64,000 nucleotides of DNA from an uncultured Saccharospirillaceae bacterium. Lineage in GTDB: Bacteria; Pseudomonadota; Gammaproteobacteria; Pseudomonadales; Oceanobacteraceae. The position numbers and the translations under genes are program-made. Below, one piece after another: positions 46,745 through 55,274 of this stretch (the first letter of the stretch is position 1; each line of letters begins with the position of its first letter). Location of the stretch: assembly GCA_947503895.1 (NCBI GenBank), contig CANNFT010000015.1:62001-126000 (forward strand), in the 5' to 3' direction. The notes beneath the pieces were generated by a model. That model ran no database searches, was not told the origin of the DNA, and saw only the letters and a program-made list of their open reading frames with translations.

Positions 46745-47593
46745 ATGCATACACAACGTCAACTAACACTACCGAGTCCAGCTAAACTCAATTTGTTTTT
46801 GCATATTAATGGCCGTCGAGCGGATGGCTATCATGAGTTGCAATCTATTTTTCAATTTCTCGACTATGGTGACGAATTAAGTTTTCGCTTACGAGATGAC
46901 AATCAAATTGAATTACAGCCTGCATTAAACGGCGTGCCCAATGAACACAATTTAATTGTAAGAGCAGCACGACTGCTGCAAGAGCGTACAGGTTGTGAAT
47001 TAGGAGCAAACATTCAATTAAACAAAATCCTCCCAATGGGGGGCGGGCTCGGTGGAGGTTCTTCCAACGCTGCCACAACGCTCGTTGCCTTGAATCATCT
47101 TTGGCAGTGCGGTTTATCGCTACACGACTTAGCGGAGCTCGGATTGGTTCTAGGGGCGGATGTCCCCGTATTTGTATTAGGTGAAGCCGCGTGGGCAGAA
47201 GGTGTAGGCGAACGCTTAACGCCTATGCCAGACTTGGAAGAAAACTGGTTTGTGGTGGTCATTCCAAACTGCCATGTTGATACTGCAAAAGTTTTTTCAC
47301 ATAAAGATTTGACAAGGGACACCCCAAAGTGCAAAATTAGCGCCGCCTTGAGGGGCGAGGGTCGAAATGATTGTGAAACAGTGGTTACAAACATCTACAA
47401 CGAAGTTTATAACTCATTGAATTTGCTAAAGAAATTCGGTTCTGCTAGAATGACCGGCACTGGAGCTTGCGTCTTCTTAGAGAAATCTTCTAAGGAAAAG
47501 GCGGATACGGTTCTAGCCAATATACCGGCTAACGTTAATGCTTTTTTGGCGAAAGGTTTAAACCATTCACCATTACACAAAGCGCTTAATTAG
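46745..47593 (+). CDS. ispE: 4-diphosphocytidyl-2-C-methyl-D-erythritol kinase
   Basis: A 282-residue GHMP kinase of the MEP isoprenoid pathway. SPAKLNLFLHINGRRADGYHELQSIFQFLDYGD and LPMGGGLGGGSSNAATTL (ATP-binding) are diagnostic. The start is ambiguous between ATG 46727 and ATG 46745; the second matches E. coli IspE start and avoids overlap with lolB. tRNA-Gln follows 14 bases later, within the same operon region. Confidence 0.95.
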   Translation: MHTQRQLTLPSPAKLNLFLHINGRRADGYHELQSIFQFLDYGDELSFRLRDDNQIELQPALNGVPNEHNLIVRAARLLQERTGCELGANIQLNKILPMGGGLGGGSSNAATTLVALNHLWQCGLSLHDLAELGLVLGADVPVFVLGEAAWAEGVGERLTPMPDLEENWFVVVIPNCHVDTAKVFSHKDLTRDTPKCKISAALRGEGRNDCETVVTNIYNEVYNSLNLLKKFGSARMTGTGACVFLEKSSKEKADTVLANIPANVNAFLAKGLNHSPLHKALN

Positions 47594-47607
47594 CCAGGTC
47601 ATATCAC

Positions 47608-47682
47608 AGGGGTGTAGCCAAGCGGTAAGGCAACGGGTTTTGATCCCGTCATGCGTAGGTTCGAATCCTGCCACCCCTGCCA
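47608..47682 (+). tRNA. tRNA-Gln (TTG anticodon)
   Basis: A 75-base cloverleaf: acceptor AGGGGTG/CACCCCT, anticodon stem ACGGG/CCCGT with loop TTTTGAT (anticodon TTG), T-loop GGTTCGAATCC, discriminator G and encoded CCA. It lies between ispE and prs, the same place as in Pseudomonas. Confidence 0.95.
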
Positions 47683-47738
47683 TTTTTTCTTCTAAAATCC
47701 ATCATATGTCTTTGCATTTAGCACAAGGGGAATCCGAC

Positions 47739-48683
47739 GTGTCTAAGCTAATGGTATTTACCGGAAACGCTAATCCCGCACTAGCACGCTTGATCGTTGA
47801 TCGCTTGGATTTACCTTTGGGTGAAGCGATAGTCGGCAAATTTAGTGATGGAGAGATTACCGTCGAAATAAACGAAAACGTTCGCGGTAAAGACGTTTTT
47901 ATTATTCAGCCCACCTGTGTTCCCACCAACGACAACTTAATGGAAGTGCTATTTTTAGCTGATGCATTACGCCGCTCATCCGCGGGCCGTGTGACAGCCG
48001 TTCTTCCTTATTATGGCTATGCTCGCCAAGACCGTCGTGTTCGTTCTGCACGTGTACCTATTAGTGCAAAAGTAGTGGCTGATATGCTGCAAACTGCCGG
48101 CGTTGACCGCGTTTTAACTGTTGATCTACACGCGGATCAAATCCAAGGTTTCTTTAATATTCCAATGGATAACATCTACGGCTCCCCTATTTTACTCGAC
48201 GACATCGAAAAACAGGCCTATGAAGACCTGATTGTCGTTTCCCCTGATGTGGGCGGGGTGGTTCGAGCACGCGCTATCGCAAAACAACTAGATGACGCAG
48301 ACCTAGCCATTATTGATAAACGTCGCCCGCAGGCCAATGAAGCCCAAGTTATGCACATTATTGGTGATGTTACGGACCGCACATGCGTTTTGGTTGATGA
48401 TATGGTCGATACAGCCGGCACATTGTGCAAAGCTGCAGCGGCATTGAAAGAATTTGGGGCGAAAAAGGTTGTCGCTTACTGTACACATCCTGTACTATCC
48501 GGCCCCGCAATTAAAAACATCGCAGGCTCAGAACTGGATGAATTAGTCGTCACGGATACGATTCCCCTGACGAAAGCCGCACAAGAATGTGGACGTATTC
48601 GCCAGTTGACCCTTGCAGGCTTGTTGGCCGAGTCAATTCGACGCGTCAACAATGAAGAATCCATCAGCGCAATGTTCCGCTAG
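47739..48683 (+). CDS. prs: ribose-phosphate pyrophosphokinase
   Basis: A 314-residue protein (E. coli 315). Starts at GTG as (M)SKLMVFTGNANPALA, with AAGGGG upstream. Signatures: DLHADQIQGFF (ribose-5-phosphate/ATP region) and the PRPP loop VLVDDMVDTAGTL. It makes PRPP for nucleotides, NAD and histidine. The upstream frames in the tRNA region are leader. A perfect hairpin follows the stop. Confidence 0.97.
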   Translation: MSKLMVFTGNANPALARLIVDRLDLPLGEAIVGKFSDGEITVEINENVRGKDVFIIQPTCVPTNDNLMEVLFLADALRRSSAGRVTAVLPYYGYARQDRRVRSARVPISAKVVADMLQTAGVDRVLTVDLHADQIQGFFNIPMDNIYGSPILLDDIEKQAYEDLIVVSPDVGGVVRARAIAKQLDDADLAIIDKRRPQANEAQVMHIIGDVTDRTCVLVDDMVDTAGTLCKAAAALKEFGAKKVVAYCTHPVLSGPAIKNIAGSELDELVVTDTIPLTKAAQECGRIRQLTLAGLLAESIRRVNNEESISAMFR

Positions 48684-48703
48684 TCGAAACCTTGCCTGAA
48701 TAT

Positions 48704-48741
48704 GCCGAACCCATGGACGTTAACGCGCCCATGGGTTCGGC
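48704..48741 (+). terminator. perfect 13-bp hairpin between prs and rplY
   Basis: GCCGAACCCATGG, 12-base spacer, CCATGGGTTCGGC. No T-run. It lies 21 bases after prs and 60 before rplY, and may be a partial terminator or processing signal separating the two. Confidence 0.6.
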
Positions 48742-48803
48742 GATTATGCGCTCTAATCTTGGTCGCGGGGTTAGGGCCGCTTTTATATATAGAGGTATGA
48801 AAA

Positions 48804-49424
48804 ATGGCTAACTTTGAATTGAATGCCGAACTACGCAGCGTTAAGGGTAAGGGTGCGAGCCGCCGCCTACGTCGCCTAGAAGGTCTAACTCCTGCTATCG
48901 TTTACGGTGCCGGAAAAGAACCTGCTCAAGTGACTTTGCAAATGAACGTATTGCAAAAGGCGCTTGAAGATGAAGGTTTCTTCAGCCACATCATCACATT
49001 GAATGTCGGTGATACTGCTGAGCGCGTTTTGATCAAAGACGTACAACGTCACGCTTTTAAGCCTGTTATTCTTCACGTTGACTTTTTGCGTGTAAACAAT
49101 GACACCGTAATTAAGCAACACGTACCTGTTCACTTCATCAACGAAGAAAGCTGTGTAGGTGTTAAGCAAGGCGGCGGTAAAGCTCACCACATCATGACTG
49201 ACATCGAAGTGATTTGTCAGGCTAAAGATCTTCCTGAGTTCATTGAAGTCGACGTTGCAGCGGTTGAAGCTGGTCAAATCATTCACTTGTCTGACCTAAC
49301 AATGGCTGAAGGCGTTGAAATTCTAGCGTTGACTCACGGTCCAGATCACGACACTTCTGTATTCTCTGTTGAAGCACCTAAAGGTGGTTCTGACGAAGAA
49401 GAAGCTGAAGCAGCAGCTGAGTAA
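48804..49424 (+). CDS. rplY: 50S ribosomal protein bL25 (CTC form)
   Basis: A 206-residue protein: the 5S rRNA-binding domain begins with NAELRSVKGKGASRRLRRLEGLTPAIVYG, followed by the TL5-like C-terminal domain and an acidic tail EEEAEAAAE. The longer CTC form is usual in Pseudomonas-like bacteria (E. coli has only the 94-residue N-terminal domain). AGAGGT precedes the ATG. Confidence 0.95.
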   Translation: MANFELNAELRSVKGKGASRRLRRLEGLTPAIVYGAGKEPAQVTLQMNVLQKALEDEGFFSHIITLNVGDTAERVLIKDVQRHAFKPVILHVDFLRVNNDTVIKQHVPVHFINEESCVGVKQGGGKAHHIMTDIEVICQAKDLPEFIEVDVAAVEAGQIIHLSDLTMAEGVEILALTHGPDHDTSVFSVEAPKGGSDEEEAEAAAE

Positions 49425-49458
49425 TTTCGCCTCCCATTAGCGATATTAAGGCACTGGC

Positions 49459-50046
49459 GTGAAGGATAAGATTCAACTCATTGTGGGCCTAGGTAACCCT
49501 GGCTCAGAATATGAACAAACCCGACACAATGCGGGTGCCTGGTTGTTGGATGAGCTGGCTCGTTTTTATAACGTCCAGCTCAAACCTGACAAAAAGTTTC
49601 ATGGATTGGCTGGCAAAGCCAATATCAAAGGCCAGGACGTCTGGCTACTATTCCCTACCACGTATATGAACTTGAGTGGCCAAGCCGTTCAAGCGCTCGC
49701 CCAATTCTATAAAATCCCTGTGAACAACATTCTGGTCGTGCATGACGAATTAGACCTGCCTGTTGGCGTGGCAAAGTTCAAGCAAGGTGGTGGGCATGGC
49801 GGACAAAACGGACTACGTGACATAATTTCCAAAATGGCCAATAGCAAAGAGTTTTATCGCTTACGAATCGGTATCGGACATCCCGGCGATAAAGCAAAGG
49901 TGACGGGACATGTTCTTGGAAAGCCTAATCGAGATGATCACGCTAAAATGATGGCCGTGATTAACGAAGCGATTCGCGAAATAGATTCAGTGGTCACCGG
50001 CGATTGGCCCGGCGCAATGAATCGCTTACACAGTTTTAAAGCATAG
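49459..50046 (+). CDS. pth: peptidyl-tRNA hydrolase
   Basis: A 195-residue protein (E. coli 194). IVGLGNPGSEYEQTRHNAGAW with the catalytic His, TYMNLSGQAV, and VVHDELDLPVG, GGGHGGQNGLRDI. GTG start with weak GCACTGGC upstream. It recycles peptidyl-tRNA. 35 bases after rplY and 10 before ychF. Confidence 0.97.
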   Translation: MKDKIQLIVGLGNPGSEYEQTRHNAGAWLLDELARFYNVQLKPDKKFHGLAGKANIKGQDVWLLFPTTYMNLSGQAVQALAQFYKIPVNNILVVHDELDLPVGVAKFKQGGGHGGQNGLRDIISKMANSKEFYRLRIGIGHPGDKAKVTGHVLGKPNRDDHAKMMAVINEAIREIDSVVTGDWPGAMNRLHSFKA

Positions 50047-50056
50047 GTAGCTAAAT

Positions 50057-51151
50057 ATGGGTTTTAAATGCGGTATCGTTGGCCTGCCAAACGTAGGTAA
50101 ATCGACTTTATTTAATGCACTGACCAAAGCAGGCATTGGTGCAGAAAATTTTCCGTTTTGTACCATTGACCCTAACTCCGGCATAGTGCCTATGCCAGAT
50201 CCACGTTTGGATGCATTGGCAGAAATTGTTAATCCTCAAAAAGTCATTCCTACTTCTATGGAATTTGTGGATATTGCAGGCCTAGTAAAAGGCGCATCAA
50301 AAGGCGAAGGCCTCGGTAACAAATTCTTAGCTAACATCCGCGAAACGGATGCGATTGCGCACGTTGTACGTTGCTTTGAGGACGAAAATGTCGTGCACGT
50401 TTCTAATACTGTCAGCCCTCAAGATGACATTGAAGTCATCAATCTTGAGTTAATATTGGCAGATTTAGAAAGCGCCGAGAAACAATTACAACGCGTAACG
50501 CGCACAGCGAAAAGCGGTGACAAAGACGCCGTTGCGGATAAAGCATTATTAGAGCGCATGGTCGCGCACTTAGAAAGTGACCAACCTATTCGCTCAATGA
50601 CAGTAACAGAAGACGAACAAAAACGTTTGCGCATGTTCCATATGATTACGGTTAAACCCACCATGTACATTGCCAACGTTTCTGAAGACGGTTTCGAAAA
50701 TAACCCATACTTAGACACAGTTCGTGAGATTGCAGAAAAAGAAAATGCCGTCGTCGTCCCGGTCTGCAATAAAATAGAAGCCGAAATATCCGAACTTGAT
50801 GATCCTGATGACATCGCCATGTTCCTTGAGGAAATGGGGCAAGAAGAACCCGGCCTCAATCGCGTTATCCGCGCTGGATACGAACTGCTTGGGCTACAAA
50901 CGTATTTCACTGCTGGGGTAAAAGAAGTTCGCGCTTGGACCGTTAAAAAAGGCGCTTCCGCTCCGCAAGCAGCAGGTGTCATCCACACCGATTTCGAAAA
51001 AGGTTTTATTCGAGCTGAAACCATGGCCTATGATGATTTCATTCAATATAAGGGTGAAGCCGGCTGTAAAGACGCGGGGAAACTTCGTGTTGAGGGTAAA
51101 GAGTACATTGTGAAAGACGGCGACGTGCTGCATTTCCGGTTTAATGTTTAA
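50057..51151 (+). CDS. ychF: redox-regulated ATPase YchF (Obg family)
   Basis: A 364-residue protein (E. coli 363): GLPNVGKSTLFNALTKA (P-loop), IDPNSGIVPMPDPRLDAL, and a C-terminal TGS domain (TYFTAGVKEVRAWTV..). It binds ATP rather than GTP in the family. Last gene of the conserved block, followed by a strong terminator and then the accessory island. Confidence 0.97.
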   Translation: MGFKCGIVGLPNVGKSTLFNALTKAGIGAENFPFCTIDPNSGIVPMPDPRLDALAEIVNPQKVIPTSMEFVDIAGLVKGASKGEGLGNKFLANIRETDAIAHVVRCFEDENVVHVSNTVSPQDDIEVINLELILADLESAEKQLQRVTRTAKSGDKDAVADKALLERMVAHLESDQPIRSMTVTEDEQKRLRMFHMITVKPTMYIANVSEDGFENNPYLDTVREIAEKENAVVVPVCNKIEAEISELDDPDDIAMFLEEMGQEEPGLNRVIRAGYELLGLQTYFTAGVKEVRAWTVKKGASAPQAAGVIHTDFEKGFIRAETMAYDDFIQYKGEAGCKDAGKLRVEGKEYIVKDGDVLHFRFNV

Positions 51152-51168
51152 CGGGAAGTTTTCGGTTA

Positions 51169-51208
51169 AGCAATAAAAAAGACCGCATTGCGGTCTTTTT
51201 TATTGCTT
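51169..51208 (+). terminator. terminator after ychF
   Basis: AAGCAATAAAAAAGACCGC, ATTG loop, GCGGTCTTTTTTATTGCTT: an 18-bp nearly perfect stem with A and T runs, 17 bases past the stop. It marks the end of the conserved block. Confidence 0.95.
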
Positions 51209-51235
51209 ACCTTATCCACATAACAGGAATTACAT

Positions 51236-51940
51236 TCACCTGCCAAGAAAATACTTTAAATCTAACTGCCTCATAGTAACACGACTGACTCTGCCTTTTA
51301 GCCCTGCGAGCCTCATAAGTCGCGCTACACGCGAGTATCCAACTACAACCCCCTGCTTACGTAACACCTCATATATTCTAGGACTGCCGTAACGTCCTTT
51401 ACTTGTATCAATGACGATTTTGATCCTACTTAGCAATGCTTGATCTATTTAAATTCGCTCAGAGGGGCTTCGTTTCTTCCATGCGTAAAACCCGCTGCGA
51501 GATACTGCCAGCCATTTACATAAACTGTGTTCCTCGCCCTGATCGGTATCGTTTGATGAATTCAAATCATTCTGATGGCTTTCCGCTAGAAACTGTTGCC
51601 ACTTATTTTGAAGTGTCATTCCCCTTCTTTAAACGCTCAACTTCTTTTTTAGCCTGGCATTCTCAGTCAGCTCTTTTTTGGGCGGTGACTTTCTTTTATA
51701 ACTCACACCAATTCTCTTTTGACCATCACCCTGTATTTTTCCTTCTCAATACTCTTTCCTCCATCTCGATAACATTAAGGGCTGAATACCAAGCCAATCA
51801 GCAAGTTGTTTGCTTTGGACATCAAGTGGATAGCTTAATTTAACAGCATTGACTTTGAACTCATTTGAGTAAAACCATGTTTTTCGGGGATTATTATACT
51901 TAGGCATTGAAGCACCTTTAAGTTCTTTAAAGGTGCTCAC
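51236..51940 (-). pseudogene. decayed IS3-family transposase (OrfA plus 5' OrfB)
   Basis: Read on the minus strand: OrfA-like MPKYNNPRKTWFYSNEFKVNAVKLS...WRKEY (51746-51910 region) followed by a Lys/Glu-rich stretch with ARLKKEVERLKKGNDTS, the OrfA leucine-zipper-like region. OrfB-like SQRVLRME...RYGSPRIYEVLRKQGVVVGYSRVARLMR follows (51236-51436), broken by stops and frameshifts. The rve integrase domain is absent. It lies 28 bases past the ychF terminator, so this is the left boundary of the accessory island. Confidence 0.75.
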
Positions 51941-51955
51941 ATTATCGGGGGTGGT

Positions 51956-53020
51956 TCACGCCTGCGTGCTTTGACTTGTTAAATTTTTTACTAGATTTAA
52001 CTGCCATATTTTCTCTGCCTTAGTTCCTAGATACCAGAAGCTTAAGGCAAGTAGTGCAAAGAATATTGCTTTATGTGTTCCTTCCCAGAAATATTCAAAA
52101 AACCGAGTATAGAGATTTATAAATATAAATGTAAGACCAAATCCTCTAGCCATTCCATCATCATGCTTCACACCGTGATATATGGCTCCAATCGCAGCAG
52201 CTGCGAATAGTATTGACCAGTGAAATAGCTCAAATTGTTTTGCTCTTTGCCATACTACAGGATCACCATAGTTACCAAAAATTGACATAATCCAAAGAGC
52301 AATAAACAAATAAAGAAGCCCAACAGCTTTCGTTGGCCCTAAAAATTCACTTCTAGTTTTCCATTTGTTAAACGCACATGAACCGAAAATGAGTAAGGCC
52401 AGACCGAAAAGCACAAATCGTAGCGGATAATTCATGCCAAGATAATAAGCTCCCCACCCAGATGCGTACCCAGTTTCAGTCCCAAACCAACTACCCAGTG
52501 AAAGTAATGAAAACAGCCATACTAATTTAGAGGAAAACCAAAGCCCCAGCAGAGCATAGACAATTGCAGCAAGTAGCAATAATAATGAAAAATGACCTGA
52601 ACCTGTATCTATTGCCTTACCTAAGAAGGCAATAGAAATCGCTGTAGCAGCTACACCCAGAAAAAATATTGCTTCATTACTATAAACTTTATTTGGATGG
52701 TGAGTTTTTCTTCTAACACCTAGGAAGTATAGTCCACCCGATAAAACGGAAAAGCTAATGCATTTAATTGAGTCCGGTGCATTAAAAAGTTTTTTAAATA
52801 TTTCGATGAGCCACTTGTAAGCTAGAACAGATGATATCGAAATGACGATGCAAGAAATTGCTAACCATAAAGAGTATTTTGCTACACGCTTCCAATCAAA
52901 AGAAATTATTTCATATGAAGTCTTGAGTTTAAGGCTCTCCGATTCAGAAATAACATCAGTTTTGAGCCAATTTACGATGGCTTCATCAAGAATTTTTCCT
53001 TCCTTTTTCGATAATTGCAT
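51956..53020 (-). CDS. DUF2157-like multi-pass membrane protein
   Basis: A 354-residue protein with a short soluble N-terminal helix pair (MQLSKKEGKILDEAIVNWLKTDVISESESLKL, as in DUF2157) and about nine to eleven transmembrane segments, often aromatic/Gly-rich (WGAYYLGMNYPLRF, FEYFWEGTHKAIFF). It is more A/T-rich than the conserved block. It could be the last cassette gene; no attC is visible downstream before the IS3 remnant. Function unknown. Confidence 0.65.
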   Translation of the reverse strand: MQLSKKEGKILDEAIVNWLKTDVISESESLKLKTSYEIISFDWKRVAKYSLWLAISCIVISISSVLAYKWLIEIFKKLFNAPDSIKCISFSVLSGGLYFLGVRRKTHHPNKVYSNEAIFFLGVAATAISIAFLGKAIDTGSGHFSLLLLLAAIVYALLGLWFSSKLVWLFSLLSLGSWFGTETGYASGWGAYYLGMNYPLRFVLFGLALLIFGSCAFNKWKTRSEFLGPTKAVGLLYLFIALWIMSIFGNYGDPVVWQRAKQFELFHWSILFAAAAIGAIYHGVKHDDGMARGFGLTFIFINLYTRFFEYFWEGTHKAIFFALLALSFWYLGTKAEKIWQLNLVKNLTSQSTQA

Positions 53021-53050
53021 TGATCTCGATTCCTTGGAAATTTAAAGCCG

Positions 53051-53143
53051 CGTTAACCGGAGGAGTAATGATGGCAGTTTTGTGCGTATTTTTGCACAAA
53101 AGATGACCGCATTACGGAGTCAGTGTTGAACGCCTAGTTATGC
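53051..53143 (-). repeat. attC-like site 1
   Basis: In cassette orientation (minus strand): R'' GCATAAC at 53143-53137, then AGGCGTTCAACAC..., a TTTTGTGC/GCACAAAA hairpin in the middle, ending R' GTTAACG at 53057-53051. About 93 bases. The stop codon of the 53138-53713 gene lies within R''. Typical of integron cassette ends. Confidence 0.65.
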
Positions 53144-53713
53144 GATGTTGAATATTGGCTCAATGCTGTGATCCCCTACAAATTTGACTAGATCTGATTT
53201 GCCTTTGACCCCACTGAGTATACCTAGCTGAAAATCAATTTCTTTGATCATAGCCTCGTGACTTTCAATTTCCGATTCTGAGAGACCGCCCTTGCAATCA
53301 GGATCAAGAACTTCTTGAACATAACAATCTATGGTGTCGTAGCAATATTGGAGCACACACAGAAGTGGTGAATGTTCTGTGGTTTGCGTTTGCTCTAGCA
53401 AGTAATCATGAGCCGCACCCGCATTAAGCGCGTACGAACCTAAAACAGACCCAAAATCATCGGAATCAGGTATTACTCTGGAGAGTTGCTTTGACATAGC
53501 GCTTATACCTATGACGGAACCACACAACCAATTGTTTGCCATTTGTCGGATTTGACACAAAACAACCTCATCTCCCCAGCCTTCGGTAGCCGAAAATTTC
53601 GAATACAAAGGAAACAATCGAGCACAGAAAATTAAACAAAGAGCAACTCTTTCTTTTTGGTTAAGAGAACGTACTTCTTTCCCAGTTATTTCTTTATATT
53701 CGTTGTAATTCAT
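53138..53713 (-). CDS. cassette gene, unknown function
   Basis: A 191-residue soluble, helical protein (MNYNEYKEITGKEVRSLNQKERVALCLIFCARLFPLYS...). I do not recognise a family; it resembles the helical immunity/stress proteins often found in cassettes. Start set at ATG 53713, because the longer frame runs into attC 53729-53826. The TAA stop is part of the attC core, the usual cassette arrangement. Confidence 0.6.
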   Translation of the reverse strand: MNYNEYKEITGKEVRSLNQKERVALCLIFCARLFPLYSKFSATEGWGDEVVLCQIRQMANNWLCGSVIGISAMSKQLSRVIPDSDDFGSVLGSYALNAGAAHDYLLEQTQTTEHSPLLCVLQYCYDTIDCYVQEVLDPDCKGGLSESEIESHEAMIKEIDFQLGILSGVKGKSDLVKFVGDHSIEPIFNIA

Positions 53714-53728
53714 TGCAATCTTCCATTC

Positions 53729-53826
53729 GCATAACGCCCAGCGCATTTTATGTTAATGTTTGAGCTCCAGCGAGTAACACAAAATTTGCGTAGTGTTGGC
53801 TGTCGCTCTGCCGCTGCCTGTTATGC
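53729..53826 (-). repeat. attC-like site 2
   Basis: In cassette orientation: R'' GCATAAC (53826-53820), AGGCAGCGG..., GCAAATTTTGTGTTACTCGC..., GCGCTGGGC, R' GTTATGC (53735-53729). 98 bases. The ends are mutually complementary, and the central part resembles many mobile-integron attC sites. The VOC fragment's stop lies within R''. Confidence 0.85.
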
Positions 53827-54135
53827 ATGGGCCTCGCTCATAGGGTGGATCAGCTCTGAATAGTACTTAAACTCAAGGGTGTTCCCCGATGGATCTTTTA
53901 TAATGAATTTTCCAAACTCGGCTACAGTATCTATTTTTATTACATTTGGCGAAAGAACATAACCAGTACTACTTGCGGAAATTCTTTCAGAAAGATTATA
54001 CCACTCATCTTTATCAAGAATCACACCAAAGTGATCAATAGGGCACCGAAAACAAGGGCCGTAATGTAACGGCGAAGCTGCGGAATGAAGGTCCAGCCCA
54101 CGTAGTGGACGGTGTTGCCTTGCTTTGTTAAGCAT
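53821..54135 (-). pseudogene. 5'-truncated VOC (glyoxalase) cassette, read through an attC
   Basis: The recognisable part, from about residue 28, is HFGVILDKDEWYNLSERI...FGKFIIKDPSGNTLEFKYYSE, the C-terminal half of a VOC family protein. The first about 24 residues (MLNKARQHRPLRGLDLHSAAS...) are encoded by the attC at 54064-54133. The gene's own N-terminal half and start codon are missing. Either a broken gene or an attC-fused ORF. Confidence 0.7.
54064..54133 (-). repeat. attC-like site 3
   Basis: In cassette orientation: R'' GCTTAAC (54133-54127), AAAGCAAGGCAACACC..., GTCCACTACGTGGGC hairpin, ...GCTTCGCC, R' GTTACAT (54070-54064). 70 bases, shorter than the others and with an imperfect R'. 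Confidence 0.6.
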
Positions 54136-54221
54136 TATTCGCTCGCAGGCGTATAAGAAATGCCGGGTTCTCTAGCTTTCCAGAGTTCGAGTATTCTTTT
54201 CTTCGATTCTTCGCTGATCAT
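54135..54221 (-). CDS. tiny cassette ORF
   Basis: 28 codons: MISEESKKRILELWKAREPG... ending PASE, with the TAA at the start of the attC R''. Too short for a domain call. It could be the only content of this cassette, or the tail of a lost gene, because the reading frame continues upstream without a stop for several codons. Confidence 0.3.
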   Translation of the reverse strand: MISEESKKRILELWKAREPGISYTPASE

Positions 54222-54242
54222 ATTTTTACGGTTAACATTGGT

Positions 54243-54761
54243 TTATAATAGCCATCGAATCTCAGCTGTGTAGTATTCTCCACCTTCACATGCTAATTCA
54301 ATAGCTTTCTCTCTAGGCATTAACGATCTGTACTCGTGATCGCAAAAGCCAAAGCTATAAGGCTCTGTATAAGCCAAAAAATACTGGTTATTCAATTGAA
54401 GAATTATTCCTCCTACAAAATATGCTTCAAATTTGTCACCGGTTTCAGTCCAATAATCCGTTAACTTGTAGTCTATAAGCCCAATATTTTGGATTTCGGA
54501 GTTTTCTGCAACAATTGAATAGTAGCTACTTTTTTCACCCGGCCCAGTGTAATTAGGAATGAATCCTGTTGTTCTCAACTCGACCCCATAAAGTTCAAAG
54601 CCAGAATCGTTTGGGCTTGCAAGGTCTATAGCTACAAATGAAATAGAACTATTTTCTAAGACAAAGGTGAAAAAGCAGACATCATAAACCACATAGTCTA
54701 CCTTTCGACCTATTAAGTTTCTTAATATGCTAATTTGCTCTTCAGAAAATATAAACTTCAT
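54243..54761 (-). CDS. cassette gene, unknown function
   Basis: A 172-residue soluble protein, starting MKFIFSEEQISILRNLIGRKVDYVVYD; beta-rich with many aromatic residues and PYSFGFCDHEYRSLM. No family recognised; general shape recalls Imm/SMI1-like small proteins. ATG 54761 lies just past attC 54767-54841; the longer frame comes from that site. No signal peptide. Confidence 0.6.
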   Translation of the reverse strand: MKFIFSEEQISILRNLIGRKVDYVVYDVCFFTFVLENSSISFVAIDLASPNDSGFELYGVELRTTGFIPNYTGPGEKSSYYSIVAENSEIQNIGLIDYKLTDYWTETGDKFEAYFVGGIILQLNNQYFLAYTEPYSFGFCDHEYRSLMPREKAIELACEGGEYYTAEIRWLL

Positions 54762-54766
54762 AAGCT

Positions 54767-54841
54767 CTATAACGCAGCCAACACGGGCCGAAATGTAGGT
54801 CCTGCCAGCTTTGCTGGCGTTTATGCTTGGCTTTGTTATGC
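54767..54841 (-). repeat. attC-like site 4
   Basis: In cassette orientation: R'' GCATAAC (54841-54835), AAAGCCAAGC..., CCAGCAAAGCTGG hairpin, ...TTGGCTGC, R' GTTATAG (54773-54767). 75 bases, with GCCAA/TTGGC L'' and L' complementary. Confidence 0.85.
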
Positions 54842-54843
54842 AT

Positions 54844-55195
54844 TTATATCTCGCTGATGATTTCGACAATTTCAAGCTCAGCAACTTTATGCGAGCCACC
54901 CACCAAATATGCTCTTTGGCCTACTTTAACTCTTTCACGAATCATGTCGAAGTAACCATCCTCATCCTCGTAGATTGGCTTTCTAATAATGGCCGTACCT
55001 TCATCCAGGGCTTCCCACTCCTCCCCTACGGTATTTTCTTCAGACAGTGTTTCGAATTCTGGAAAAAGCGCAAAGACATATCTGTTTCCCGCGTCAGATT
55101 CGAATTTCAAATCACTGCGGACCGTTCGAGAGCTTACACTGCTTATCAAGCTTTCTATACCGAACTCGAAAATAGTAGTCTTCTTTATCGAACAT
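54844..55195 (-). pseudogene. cassette gene, apparently frameshifted
   Basis: One frame starts at ATG 55195 (MFDKEDYYFRVRYRKLDKQC...) and stops after 27 codons at 55112. Another, open from 55210 without an ATG, carries the rest: SDLKFESDAGNRYVFALFPEFETL...GSHKVAELEIVEIISEI (to 54844). The join requires a single-base shift near 55115. Otherwise a 101-residue protein could start at a TTG (55149). The whole would be a 115-residue soluble protein of unknown function. Confidence 0.5.
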
Positions 55196-55213
55196 TACTT
55201 TGGGCTCGCAGGT

Positions 55214-55271
55214 GCATAACAAGGCTGTAGAAAAACCATCATAAGTTCATGATTTCCCATCGCCAAAATTC
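55214..55271 (-). repeat. attC half-site joined to an IS1182-type end
   Basis: GCATAAC (R' of an attC) at 55214-55220 is followed by AAGGCTGTAGAAAAACC..., which repeats almost exactly at 56669-56719 next to an IS1182-family transposase fragment. The R''/L'' part of the attC is missing. Confidence 0.6.
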
Positions 55272-55274
55272 AAA

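Noticed and set aside
47640..47738. Extended N-terminus for prs beginning inside tRNA-Gln
   Set aside because: Overlaps the tRNA; the GTG at 47739 matches the E. coli start and length.
51436..51843. 135-codon plus-strand open frame in the IS3 remnant
   Set aside because: It is antisense to clear OrfA/OrfB-like sequence, which explains its openness.
53714..53746. Longer start for the 53138-53713 gene
   Set aside because: The extra codons come from attC 53729-53826; ATG 53713 is the first start past the recombination site.
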